DNA from: Deltaproteobacteria bacterium RBG_16_64_85
GTDB lineage: Bacteria > Desulfobacterota > Deferrimicrobia > Deferrimicrobiales > Deferrimicrobiaceae
DNA: 44,952 bases
Direction: 5' to 3'
Assembly (NCBI GenBank): GCA_001798885.1
Contig: MGQW01000011.1
Location: 1 to 44,952, forward strand
How positions within the stretch are numbered: the stretch's first letter is position 1; each line of letters starts with the position of its first letter. Made by a program: the position numbers and the translations under genes. Positions 1 through 7,335 of this stretch are shown one piece after another. The notes beneath the pieces are model-generated. The model was not told the origin of the DNA, ran no database searches, and saw nothing but the letters and a program-made list of their open reading frames with translations.

Positions 1-759
1 GGAGTAGGGATAGGTGTACCGGAGGTACTGCTCGGTGAGGTTCTCCGCCGGCCCCGGCATCGCGAATTGGCGCTGCACCTCGTTGAAGACGACCCTTGCC
101 CCCGCCTTTTCGAAGAATGCATGGAGGCCGGTCACGATCGGGGGCACACCCACGAAGGCAAGCGGCAGCAGATCTTTCCGCGAAGGGCGGGACTTCGCTT
201 TATGGAGAAACGCCCGGACGCGCCTCTCGTACCGGCCCGGGTCTCCCTCGAAATCGGAACAGTTGACCAGCCACAGGTGGTTCTCCTCCCCCGTCACCTT
301 TCCCTCCTCCCAGGTGAGCCGGTCGATTTCGAAAGCGAGCCTGCGGATGCCGTCCAGCTTCTTTTTCCATTGTTCGGCGGCGCCGATGGTCGTGCCGAAC
401 CGCCCGGCCATCTTGTGCAGTTCCCGGGAGAGGAACTCGGAATCGCGGTCGAACGGGAAAGCGAAGGGGGTGACGCGCACGCCCCGGTAAGAGAGGACCT
501 CCATCAGCGCCTGAGTGAAGCTGCAGTCCCCCTGCGTGACCGCGATGACGTCCTTGTGCCGGTGCTTCCGCACGATCCCGTAGATTCCCTTGATCCAGCT
601 GCAGCTGTTCCGGGGGAATCCGTCGGATTCCGCGGCGCGGATGTACTCCTCCGGTTTGGGGGCGGTGATGAAGCGGTTGTTGAGGTCGATGGGGATGTGG
701 CCCCCGGCGAACAGGATCTCCACCGGGATGGTGGTGGTGAACCCGACGCGCAGAGTCAA
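1..759 (-). CDS. 2-hydroxyacyl-CoA dehydratase family protein (HgdB/BcrB-like), 3' end outside window
   Basis: Reading the minus strand from a TTG at 759 gives 253 open codons up to the window edge, so only the N-terminal part is visible. The protein opens with VGFTTTIPVEILFAGGHIP, typical of the 2-hydroxyglutaryl-CoA dehydratase / benzoyl-CoA reductase subunit family, whose members carry a [4Fe-4S] cluster and act on acyl-CoA thioesters. Cysteines at about 53 (NSCSW), 79 (QGDCSF) and 167 (VNCSDF) are candidate cluster ligands. The TTG start overlaps the stop of the upstream membrane protein gene (TTGA) and follows AAGGGGG, so the two are translationally coupled. Substrate is unknown. Stand-alone members of this family are common in anaerobes, and no CoA-transferase or activator ATPase gene is visible in the window. 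Confidence 0.85.
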   Translation of the reverse strand, partial: MTLRVGFTTTIPVEILFAGGHIPIDLNNRFITAPKPEEYIRAAESDGFPRNSCSWIKGIYGIVRKHRHKDVIAVTQGDCSFTQALMEVLSYRGVRVTPFAFPFDRDSEFLSRELHKMAGRFGTTIGAAEQWKKKLDGIRRLAFEIDRLTWEEGKVTGEENHLWLVNCSDFEGDPGRYERRVRAFLHKAKSRPSRKDLLPLAFVGVPPIVTGLHAFFEKAGARVVFNEVQRQFAMPGPAENLTEQYLRYTYPYS

Positions 760-1040
760 TCCCCCTTGATGAAGAGGAAATAGATCAGGACGACGGCGAC
801 CGCCAGGACCCCGCCGATGAAAACCAACATTTGCTGGTCGCCGGGGCCTCCTCCCGCGCCCGGATTCGTGTAGCGCACGACCACAAGGATCGCCCCCAGG
901 CCGAAGAGGAACAGGAGGACGAATTTCCAGCGCAGCAGGACCGCGATGACGAAAACCACCGCGGTTACGAAGAGCACCCGGGGATCGGTGGCCAGTTCCA
1001 TGATTCTCGCGCTCGTCAGGAAGTCGATGATTTCCTTCAT
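756..1040 (-). CDS. small integral membrane protein of unknown function
   Basis: 94 residues with ATG at 1040 and a good ribosome-binding site (AAGGAG) upstream on the minus strand. After a short polar N-terminus (MKEIIDFLTSARIMEL) there are two closely spaced hydrophobic segments at about 22-37 and 39-58, a Gly-rich loop (NPGAGGGPGDQQ), and a third segment at about 70-90 ending in FLFIKGD. I do not recognise a named family. It is the first gene of a minus-strand operon and its stop overlaps the start of the dehydratase-family gene, so a membrane-associated accessory role for that enzyme is possible but only inferred. Confidence 0.75.
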   Translation of the reverse strand: MKEIIDFLTSARIMELATDPRVLFVTAVVFVIAVLLRWKFVLLFLFGLGAILVVVRYTNPGAGGGPGDQQMLVFIGGVLAVAVVLIYFLFIKGD

Positions 1041-1067
1041 CGGGGCTCCTTTTTCGGGGTGCTTTTA

Positions 1068-1096
1068 TTGACAAGAATACCATAGCGTCATAAGTT
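1068..1096 (+). promoter_or_regulatory. putative sigma-70 promoter for murI
   Basis: TTGACA at 1068-1073 is followed, after a 17-base spacer, by TAAGTT at 1091-1096 (CATAAG at 1089-1094 is an alternative). The expected start site near 1102 lies about 20 bases before the GTG of murI. The site sits in the short AT-richer divergent gap between the minus-strand operon and murI. The -35 is perfect and the -10 is weak. Confidence 0.5.
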
Positions 1097-1123
1097 AGGA
1101 AAATCAAAGCGTTAGGAGAATGC

Positions 1124-1918
1124 GTGGATCAGCCCATCGGAGTGTTTGATTCGGGTGTCGGCGGACTGACCGTATTGAGGGAGCTCACGCGGACGCTTCC
1201 CGGGGAAAGATTCTTCTATCTCGGGGACACCGCCCGGGTGCCGTACGGCACCAAGTCGAGGGAGACCGTCACCCGCTACTCCATCGAAATCGCCAATTAC
1301 CTCATCGCGCGGCACGACATCAAGATGCTGGTCGTGGCTTGCAACACGGCGTCCTCGCTGGCTCTCCCGGCGCTCCGGAAAATCTACAGGATCCCGGTCG
1401 TGGGAATGGTCGACCCTTGCGTGCGGCGCGTCGCCTCCCTTCCGAGGCGGGACGCGATCGGGGTGATCGGGACGTCGGGGACGATACGGTCGGGGGCCTA
1501 CGAGCAGGCGCTGCGCGCGGCGCTGCCTGCGGCGCGTGTTTTTTGCCAGCCGTGCCCGCTGCTCGTCTCGCTGGCGGAGGAAGGGTGGATGGAGAAGCCG
1601 GTCACCCGCGCCGTGATTGCCGAGTACCTGGCGCCGTTTCGGGAGGCCCCGCCGGACGCCATGATCCTCGGATGCACGCATTATCCGGTTCTGAAGAAAC
1701 CCATCCGGGAGATCCTGGGAGGCGGCACGGTCCTCGTCGACTCCGGGGAGGAAGCGGCGCGGGTCGTCGACACGCTGGTCTCCGAGAGCGGAATGAAGCG
1801 GGAAAGGGGCGAAGCGGAAGTGCGCTTCCTGGTCACCGACGATCCCGAGCGCTTCGCGCGCGTGGGGGAAGCGTTCTTCGGCCGTGCACTTACGAGCGTG
1901 GAAGGGGTGGCCCTGTGA
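1124..1918 (+). CDS. murI: glutamate racemase
   Basis: 264 residues, the usual length. It interconverts L- and D-glutamate, supplying D-Glu for peptidoglycan precursors in the cytoplasm. Family hallmarks are all present: the N-terminal FDSGVGGLTV with Asp9-Ser10, the first catalytic cysteine in ACNTASS (Cys73), and the second in GCTHYP (Cys184). The start is GTG at 1124, 5 bases after an AGGAG at 1114-1118; an overlapping ATG at 1120 is in another frame. It heads the plus-strand run and is followed after 35 bases by a small conserved protein and then the FtsEX/EnvC-like cell-wall module, which fits its role in wall synthesis. Confidence 0.97.
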   Translation: MDQPIGVFDSGVGGLTVLRELTRTLPGERFFYLGDTARVPYGTKSRETVTRYSIEIANYLIARHDIKMLVVACNTASSLALPALRKIYRIPVVGMVDPCVRRVASLPRRDAIGVIGTSGTIRSGAYEQALRAALPAARVFCQPCPLLVSLAEEGWMEKPVTRAVIAEYLAPFREAPPDAMILGCTHYPVLKKPIREILGGGTVLVDSGEEAARVVDTLVSESGMKRERGEAEVRFLVTDDPERFARVGEAFFGRALTSVEGVAL

Positions 1919-1953
1919 GACAATATCGGGAGAAGGGCTAAGGGGAACCGACC

Positions 1954-2250
1954 ATGACGACGCGGGTCCGGATGCTGTCCGGGTTCAATCACAACCTCAA
2001 ACACAAGGGGAAAATCTATCACATCCAGACCGAGGACGGGGGGAAGGACAACCCGCAGATCATCACCCACGCGTTTCTGGGCGGGGTGATCCTCGACACC
2101 GTCCGCCAGCCCTATGGCGACCTTCTGTTGAAACCGAACTGGCAGGATGCCCTCCGCGACCGAATGAAAGCGCAGCACCTCGAGGAGATCCGCAAGCTCT
2201 TTTCGGGAGCGTTCGACGCGCAGACGGAGACGTCGTCGGAAGATGATTGA
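1954..2250 (+). CDS. conserved hypothetical protein, 98 aa
   Basis: Starts at ATG 1954 behind AGGGGAA. The sequence LSGFNHNLKHKGKIYHIQTED followed by NPQIITHAFLGGVILDT resembles a small family I remember from deltaproteobacteria and myxobacteria, with no assigned function that I know of. The pattern suggests a compact beta-rich soluble protein (alternating hydrophobics up to about residue 55) followed by a helical C-terminus (DALRDRMKAQHLEEIRKLF). There is no signal peptide, membrane segment or metal motif. Its end overlaps the start of the FtsE-like gene by 8 bases, so it belongs to that operon; a link to FtsEX function is inferred only from this coupling. Confidence 0.8.
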   Translation: MTTRVRMLSGFNHNLKHKGKIYHIQTEDGGKDNPQIITHAFLGGVILDTVRQPYGDLLLKPNWQDALRDRMKAQHLEEIRKLFSGAFDAQTETSSEDD

Positions 2251-2926
2251 GGCGTTTCGCGTCGGGGCGGTTTCGCGCAACGGGACGCTCTGGGACGGGC
2301 TGGACCTGGCCGTAGGCGATGGCGAGGTTTGCGTCGTCACCGGCCCGCCCGCGAGCGGGAAAACCCTCCTTCTGCGGATCCTGCGGGGGGATCGCCGGCC
2401 GGACGCCGGCGATGTCGTGGTCGGGGGGGAATCGCTCTACCGAGGGAACCCGGGGGCCGTCAGGGCCTTCCAGGCCACGTCGGGCGTGATCCCCGAATCG
2501 TTTCCTGCCTGCGGAGGGCGCGCGATCGGTGATCTGTTCCGGATTTCCTCCGTGGCAGGGGCGGGGATCTCCGCGAGGGAACGAAAGGAGCGGGAGGAAG
2601 AGCTGCTCTCGTTGCTGGGCCTGCACGGCGCGCAGGACGCGGGGTTTTCGTCTCTGTCGGTCTCCGAAAGGGCACGGGTCTCGCTGGCCGTGGAGCTGTT
2701 CCGCGGCCCGAAGGTTCTCTTTGCGGACATGCTGCTCCACAACGCAGGAAGGGAATGGATGGAGATGCTGGGGGGGCTGTTCCGGGGGCTGGCGAGAGAA
2801 GGGAAGACGGTCCTCCTTGCGGAGAGGACGATTCCCGAGAAGTGGAAGGCCATGGAAAGCAGGGAAGGGATCGTCAAGGGACCGTTTCGCCTGTTCCGGT
2901 ACACAGCAAAGGGGGAAGTCCCGTGA
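2243..2926 (+). CDS. ftsE: divergent FtsE-like ABC ATPase with degenerate catalytic motifs
   Basis: 227 residues in the position of FtsE, directly before FtsX and an EnvC-like protein. FtsE normally hydrolyses ATP to drive FtsX and so switch on periplasmic amidases at the division site. Walker A is intact (GPPASGKT, Lys40). The rest is eroded: the Q-loop region reads SGVIPE, the signature is LSVSERAR instead of LSGGEQQR, Walker B is KVLFADM with Met163 where the catalytic Glu is expected, the D-loop is lost, and the H-loop reads LAERT with Arg195 for His. It may bind nucleotide but probably hydrolyses it poorly or not at all. The frame is intact with overlaps at both ends, so this is not an ordinary pseudogene. 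The ftsE name rests on context; a generic ABC protein is the alternative. Confidence 0.75.
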   Translation: MIEAFRVGAVSRNGTLWDGLDLAVGDGEVCVVTGPPASGKTLLLRILRGDRRPDAGDVVVGGESLYRGNPGAVRAFQATSGVIPESFPACGGRAIGDLFRISSVAGAGISARERKEREEELLSLLGLHGAQDAGFSSLSVSERARVSLAVELFRGPKVLFADMLLHNAGREWMEMLGGLFRGLAREGKTVLLAERTIPEKWKAMESREGIVKGPFRLFRYTAKGEVP

Positions 2927-3813
2927 TGACCGGCTCCTCCCTCCGGTGGATCGACTGGAAGCTCGCGCCAAAAGCGATGTTGCGGGAGACCGCGGGGCGG
3001 TTCTGCCTTCTCTTTCTGCTCGGTTCGTTCCTCTTGTCGATGCTGCTCTCCGGAGGAATGAACCGGTTTCTCTCCGAGCAGTGGGCCGTCACCGCGATCC
3101 TGCGCCTGTCGGTCTCGCCGGCGGAAGGACAGGGGATCGCGGGGAAGGCCGCGGGACTTCCGGCCGTGCGCTCGGCGGTCTACAAGGACGCGGAGGAGTC
3201 CTGGAAGGAGTTTCTTGCGGCGTATCCGGGGCTTTCGACCCTCCGGGGAGCGGGAGGGAATCCGCTTTCCGGCTATGTCGAAATCCGGATGCGTCCCCGC
3301 CGTTTCACGGAAGCGGACATCCAGGCGGTGGAGGCCGGCCTCCGCCCCCTCCCCCAGGTGGAAAGGATCCTGTCCGGGGGGGAAGTCCTGCCCCGCCTGC
3401 TCCGGGTCAGGGAGTGGGTGAACGCCTTCCTCTGGGCGGGGTTCGCCCTCCTTTGCACGGTGTCCTTCCTGGTTTTCCTCCTGCAGGAAAAGGCGCGATC
3501 CTCCTTTCTGGCGGCGGATTTCAATTTCCTGAGAGAGAGAGGGGTTTCGGTTCGAAGCATCATCGTCTCCCGGGCTTCGGGATCCCTGCTGACCGGCCTC
3601 CTCCTCTCTCTGGCGGCCACGGGAACCGCGGCTTTCCTGCTCTTCATTCTGGAAACCCGCCTGCCCCTTCTCGGCCGTGTGATCGGTCCCGCGCGGGAAA
3701 TCCCGACACTGCCCATCCTCATCCCCGCCTTGCTGTTTCTTTTCGCATCTGCGCTTGTTTCCGGCGCGGCATCCTCGCTGGGGTGGCGCGCGGCGCAGTC
3801 CCGCCCGGAATGA
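2926..3813 (+). CDS. ftsX: FtsX-like permease
   Basis: 295 residues from ATG 2926, which overlaps the stop of the ftsE-like gene (TGATG). The topology matches FtsX: a cytoplasmic N-terminus (LRWIDWKLAPKAMLRE), a first membrane segment at about 22-42, a periplasmic domain of about 120 residues, then three segments around 165-187, 219-243 and 254-285. In known systems FtsX transmits the FtsE ATPase state to a periplasmic LytM activator such as EnvC. The next gene encodes exactly such a protein and overlaps by 4 bases. A longer upstream in-frame reading exists but has no support, because the ATG at 2926 is the coupled start. Confidence 0.88.
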   Translation: MTGSSLRWIDWKLAPKAMLRETAGRFCLLFLLGSFLLSMLLSGGMNRFLSEQWAVTAILRLSVSPAEGQGIAGKAAGLPAVRSAVYKDAEESWKEFLAAYPGLSTLRGAGGNPLSGYVEIRMRPRRFTEADIQAVEAGLRPLPQVERILSGGEVLPRLLRVREWVNAFLWAGFALLCTVSFLVFLLQEKARSSFLAADFNFLRERGVSVRSIIVSRASGSLLTGLLLSLAATGTAAFLLFILETRLPLLGRVIGPAREIPTLPILIPALLFLFASALVSGAASSLGWRAAQSRPE

Positions 3814-4979
3814 TGTTTCCCGGACGACTTGCGTGGATCGCGGCCTGCCTCGCGACGGGGTTGGCTCTCGCCTCCTTCGCCCCCGCCGCGGATTCCCTGG
3901 ATAAGCTCCGGCAGGAAAAGGCGCGGTTGACGGAGATGAAGAAGGGAGCCGAGAGGGCGGCGGCGGAGCTCGCGGAAACCCTCCGGCGGGAGAAAATGAC
4001 CCGAAGCCGGGTGGACGACCTCCAGACGCGCCTGGCGAAGCAGCGGCGGTTGATTGCCCGAATCGATCGGAGGCTTTCGGAGCTTGGCGGACAGATGGGC
4101 CAGGCGGAGCGGGAGGTCCGCTCGCTCGAGGAGGAACGGGGCAAGTCGCAGCGCGGCCTGTCGGCGGCGACGGCGGAGGTTTTTGCATTCGAGCGGGGAA
4201 GACCCGGTGCGCTGTTGGAACCCTCCGACGGGGAGCGCCAGCGCTACTTCGCCCGCCGGATCTTGGTTGAGGAGCTCTCCCGTTACGGCCGCCTGACGGC
4301 CGACCAGGCGGAAAAGGAGAGGATCCTTTCCGGCATCGAACGCAGGCTCGAGGACTCGGAGCGGCGGATGGCGACGCAGAGGAAGGTGGGGGAGAAGCTG
4401 GCCTCCCAGCAGGAGGCCGAGCGCCAGAGGCTGGCGGAGATCGAGAAGAAGAAAAAGGAGAAGGCCAGGGAGCTTCGGACCCTTCGCGCGCGCATCGCAA
4501 GGATGGAAGCGTTGGTTTCGAGGATCGAGCGGCAGGTGCGGCAGAGGGAACCGCGGAAGCAGGGTCCCAGGCAGTTTTCCGGCGTTCCCGGAGGGCTGGT
4601 CCTTCCGCTGGCGGGGAAGGTGGTAGGGCGATTCGGGAAGCAGCGGGACCCCGTTTTCGACGTGGACGTGGAGAACCGGGGAGTGGAGATCGAAGCTGCC
4701 TCCGGTGCGGTCATCCACGCAATGGGCGGCGGGGAGGTGGTTTTTGTGGGAAGCGTATCGGGTTTCGGCAAGGTGCTCATCCTTCAGCACGGGAGCGGGC
4801 TTTTCTCGGTTTACGGGAAGGCCGATACCTTTTCCGTGAAGCAGGGACAGGCGGTCGCCGCCGGGGAGGCCGTCGGAAAGCTGCCCGTGAACCCGGAAGG
4901 AAAATCGGTGCTATACTTGGAGCTCAGGGCCGCGGGGACTGCCTTGGATCCGACGACGGTGATCCCGCTTTCCCGTTGA
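3810..4979 (+). CDS. envC: EnvC-like murein hydrolase activator (coiled coil plus degenerate LytM domain)
   Basis: 389 residues from ATG 3810, overlapping the ftsX stop by 4 bases. A signal peptide (MMFPGRLAWIAACLATGLALAS) is followed by long coiled coils at about 30-110 and 160-235 and a C-terminal LytM/M23 fold at about 250-389. The zinc-binding residues of active M23 peptidases are missing: HxxxD is replaced around ENRGVEIEA, and the HxH segment reads SVYGKAD. This matches EnvC of E. coli, which does not cut peptidoglycan but activates amidases under FtsEX control. By contrast the M23 gene at 8658 keeps both motifs. The role is inferred from family, residues and neighbours. Confidence 0.88.
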   Translation: MMFPGRLAWIAACLATGLALASFAPAADSLDKLRQEKARLTEMKKGAERAAAELAETLRREKMTRSRVDDLQTRLAKQRRLIARIDRRLSELGGQMGQAEREVRSLEEERGKSQRGLSAATAEVFAFERGRPGALLEPSDGERQRYFARRILVEELSRYGRLTADQAEKERILSGIERRLEDSERRMATQRKVGEKLASQQEAERQRLAEIEKKKKEKARELRTLRARIARMEALVSRIERQVRQREPRKQGPRQFSGVPGGLVLPLAGKVVGRFGKQRDPVFDVDVENRGVEIEAASGAVIHAMGGGEVVFVGSVSGFGKVLILQHGSGLFSVYGKADTFSVKQGQAVAAGEAVGKLPVNPEGKSVLYLELRAAGTALDPTTVIPLSR

Positions 4980-5019
4980 CGCATCACGCATGGATCAGAA
5001 TCGCCCGAGGAGGCGTCCC

Positions 5020-6411
5020 ATGAAAGGCAAAAAATGGTTGGGCCCCGCGATGGTCGTCGTTATCTTCTTCATGGGGTTCCTCTCCGGAGACATCACCGCC
5101 TCCCGGCACGCTGCCCAGGCCAACGTCGCATTCGGCAAGCTGAAGGCGTTCGGCGACGTCCTCTCCACGGTCCAGGCAAGCTATGTGGAAGAACCCAACG
5201 TCGATGAGCTGGTCAACGGGGCGATCCGGGGAATGCTCCAGACGCTGGACCCGCACAGCTCCTATCTCACGCAGGACATGCTGAAGCAGGTGGAAGTCGA
5301 GACCAAAGGCAGCTTCGGGGGACTGGGGATCGAGATCGGGGTCAAGGACAGCGTCCTGACGATCATCGCTCCGATCGAAGACACCCCTGCATACCGCGCC
5401 GGGCTCCAGGCGGGAGACAAGATCGTCCGGATCGAGAACGAGCCGACGCGGGATATGAACGTCATGGACGCGGTGAAACGCCTGCGCGGCGAGCCGGGAA
5501 CGAAAGTGACGATCTGGATCGCGCGGGAAGGGCTGTCCGAGCCCCGGGCCTATACCATCACCCGGGACATCATCAAGATCCGGAGCGTCAAGTCGAAGCC
5601 CATGGGCGAAGGAATCGGGTATGTCAAGCTGACCCAGTTCCAGCAGGACACCGACAGCGAACTGGAGAAGGCTCTCCAGGTCCTGACCAAGGAGAAGGGC
5701 GGCCTGAAAGGGCTGGTGCTGGACCTTCGGAACAATCCGGGAGGGCTCCTCGACCAGGCGGTGAAGGTGTCCGACAAGTTCATCGATTCGGGTCTCGTCG
5801 TCTACACGGACGGCCGGATTGAAAACCAGAAGTTCAAGTACTTCGCACGGAAGGAAGGAACCTACTTGGGGTTCCCGATGGTGGTGCTGGTGAATGCCGG
5901 CTCCGCCTCCGCGTCGGAGATTGTCGCGGGAGCGCTTCAGGACCATGGACGGGCGATCCTGCTGGGGGCGCAGACGTTCGGCAAGGGCTCCGTTCAGACG
6001 ATCATCCCGATGGAGGACGGGTCGGCGATCCGGCTGACCACGGCTCGCTATTTCACTCCGAACGGGAGGTCCATCCAGGCGAAGGGGATCGAGCCGGACC
6101 TCATCGTCAGCGACGGCAAGGAAAGCCCCGAGGGACACCCGGTACCGCTCCGGGAGAAAGACATCGAGCGGCACTTGAAGGGAGAAGGAGAAGGGAAGGA
6201 ATCTCCCGCTCCGGGGAAGGCGATGCCGCCCTCTTCGAAGGAGAAGAAGGAGGAACCCTCGGGAAAGAGGAACGGGAAGAAGGATTCGGCCTCCCTGGAA
6301 GAGGGGCGGAAAGAGGAGGGGAAAGATCCCCAGCTCGAGCGGGCGGTGGAACTCCTGAAGGGGTGGGAGATCTTCAAATTGCGGTTCATCGACAAGGGCA
6401 AGACTTCCTAG
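5020..6411 (+). CDS. ctpA: carboxy-terminal processing peptidase, S41 family
   Basis: 463 residues. A periplasmic serine protease that trims C-termini and in many bacteria controls peptidoglycan hydrolases. Order: an N-terminal membrane anchor (WLGPAMVVVIFFMGFLSG), a helical domain, a PDZ domain around 90-180 (GLGIEIGVKD, TPAYRAGLQAGDKIV), then the S41 catalytic core with NAGSASASE (catalytic Ser about 297) and FGKGSVQT (Lys322, 25 residues later as expected). The C-terminus is a highly charged Glu/Lys-rich tail. I chose ATG 5020 because GAGGAGG lies 6-7 bases upstream; the upstream in-frame ATG at 4990 has no ribosome-binding site. It follows the EnvC-like gene by 40 bases, a common order. 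Confidence 0.94.
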   Translation: MKGKKWLGPAMVVVIFFMGFLSGDITASRHAAQANVAFGKLKAFGDVLSTVQASYVEEPNVDELVNGAIRGMLQTLDPHSSYLTQDMLKQVEVETKGSFGGLGIEIGVKDSVLTIIAPIEDTPAYRAGLQAGDKIVRIENEPTRDMNVMDAVKRLRGEPGTKVTIWIAREGLSEPRAYTITRDIIKIRSVKSKPMGEGIGYVKLTQFQQDTDSELEKALQVLTKEKGGLKGLVLDLRNNPGGLLDQAVKVSDKFIDSGLVVYTDGRIENQKFKYFARKEGTYLGFPMVVLVNAGSASASEIVAGALQDHGRAILLGAQTFGKGSVQTIIPMEDGSAIRLTTARYFTPNGRSIQAKGIEPDLIVSDGKESPEGHPVPLREKDIERHLKGEGEGKESPAPGKAMPPSSKEKKEEPSGKRNGKKDSASLEEGRKEEGKDPQLERAVELLKGWEIFKLRFIDKGKTS

Positions 6412-6432
6412 GGGTTTCCCCGTTAGGGAAGG

Positions 6433-7332
6433 ATGAGACGAGAGTCAACCGGGGGGCGCGAGGGCCGCGGACGTTCGCGGCAGCTGGGAATGCTGATGTT
6501 CGGAGCGTTCCTCGCCGGCCTTCTGGTCGTGGGCGTAGCGTTCCTCCTGTCGGGCCAGGGGAAGGCCCCCTCGCCCCTTGCCTCGTCGCCCGTAGCGCAG
6601 GCGCCGTCGGCCCGGCCGGCACAGGCACTCCCTCCTCCTCCATCTCCGCCTCTCCCCCGTCTGGCCATCGTCGTGGACGGCCTCGGCTACGATCCGTCCC
6701 GGGATGCCGAATGGCTGAAGTTCCCCGTGAGGATCACCGTGGCCGTACTTCCCTTCGGCCCCTCCTCCCGCAAGATCGCGGAGTCGGCCCGGGCACGGGG
6801 ATGGGGGGTGATTCTGCACGTCCCCATGGAGCCGGAAACTGCGACCTCCGACCGCACGGAGCGTTTCCGGATCCGCCGGGGGATGACGGCCGATGAGATG
6901 GAATCCCTCCTGGCCCGCATGACCGAGGACCTTCCCCAGGCGTCTGGGGCCAGCAACCACATGGGCTCCGCCGTGACCGCCGACCCGGAGGCGATGGCGA
7001 CGTACACCTCCGCCCTCGGGAAAAAGGGGTTCTTTCTTCTGGACAGCGTGACGACGTCGAAGTCCGTCGCGCTGGAGGCCGCGCAGCGGGCCGGCATCCC
7101 TGCTGCCAGGAGGGACGTCTTCCTCGACGCCGACATGAATTCCGAGGAGATGCGGCGCCAGTGGGATCGGGTGTTGTCGATCGCCAGGGAGAAAGGAGCG
7201 GCGGTCCTGATCTGCCACGGGAGAATGGAGGCCCTGCGGATGGTGATGGAGTTACTTCCCGGACTCGGGGACGAGAAAGTCCAGGCGGTGACCCTGGAGG
7301 AGCTTCTCCGGGGAAAAGGGACACAAGGATAA
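6433..7332 (+). CDS. YibQ-type divergent polysaccharide deacetylase family protein
   Basis: 299 residues. One N-terminal membrane segment (about 19-40, LGMLMFGAFLAGLLVVGVAF) and a Pro/Ala-rich linker lead into a NodB-like fold beginning PRLAIVVDGLGYD at about 75. Conserved family pieces follow: ITVAVLPFGPSS, WGVILHVPMEPE, SNHMGSAVT and VLICHGR. This group is often found next to envC and ctpA, as here, and is thought to act on the cell wall or its sugars, but its activity is not established. It starts at ATG 6433, immediately after AGGGAAGG, 21 bases past the ctpA stop, and ends 3 bases before xseA. Confidence 0.88.
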   Translation: MRRESTGGREGRGRSRQLGMLMFGAFLAGLLVVGVAFLLSGQGKAPSPLASSPVAQAPSARPAQALPPPPSPPLPRLAIVVDGLGYDPSRDAEWLKFPVRITVAVLPFGPSSRKIAESARARGWGVILHVPMEPETATSDRTERFRIRRGMTADEMESLLARMTEDLPQASGASNHMGSAVTADPEAMATYTSALGKKGFFLLDSVTTSKSVALEAAQRAGIPAARRDVFLDADMNSEEMRRQWDRVLSIAREKGAAVLICHGRMEALRMVMELLPGLGDEKVQAVTLEELLRGKGTQG

Positions 7333-7335
7333 GGG

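Noticed and set aside
2243-2926. Degenerate FtsE as a pseudogene
   Set aside because: Open frame of family length with coupled overlaps to both neighbours and an intact Walker A; decay would be expected to bring frameshifts or stops.
2529-3809. In-frame upstream extension of the EnvC-like protein by 427 residues
   Set aside because: It runs through ftsE and ftsX in another frame and shows no protein-like composition. ATG 3810, overlapping the ftsX stop and followed by a signal peptide, is the natural start.
4990-5019. Upstream ATG for ctpA
   Set aside because: No ribosome-binding site before it, while GAGGAGG sits correctly before ATG 5020.
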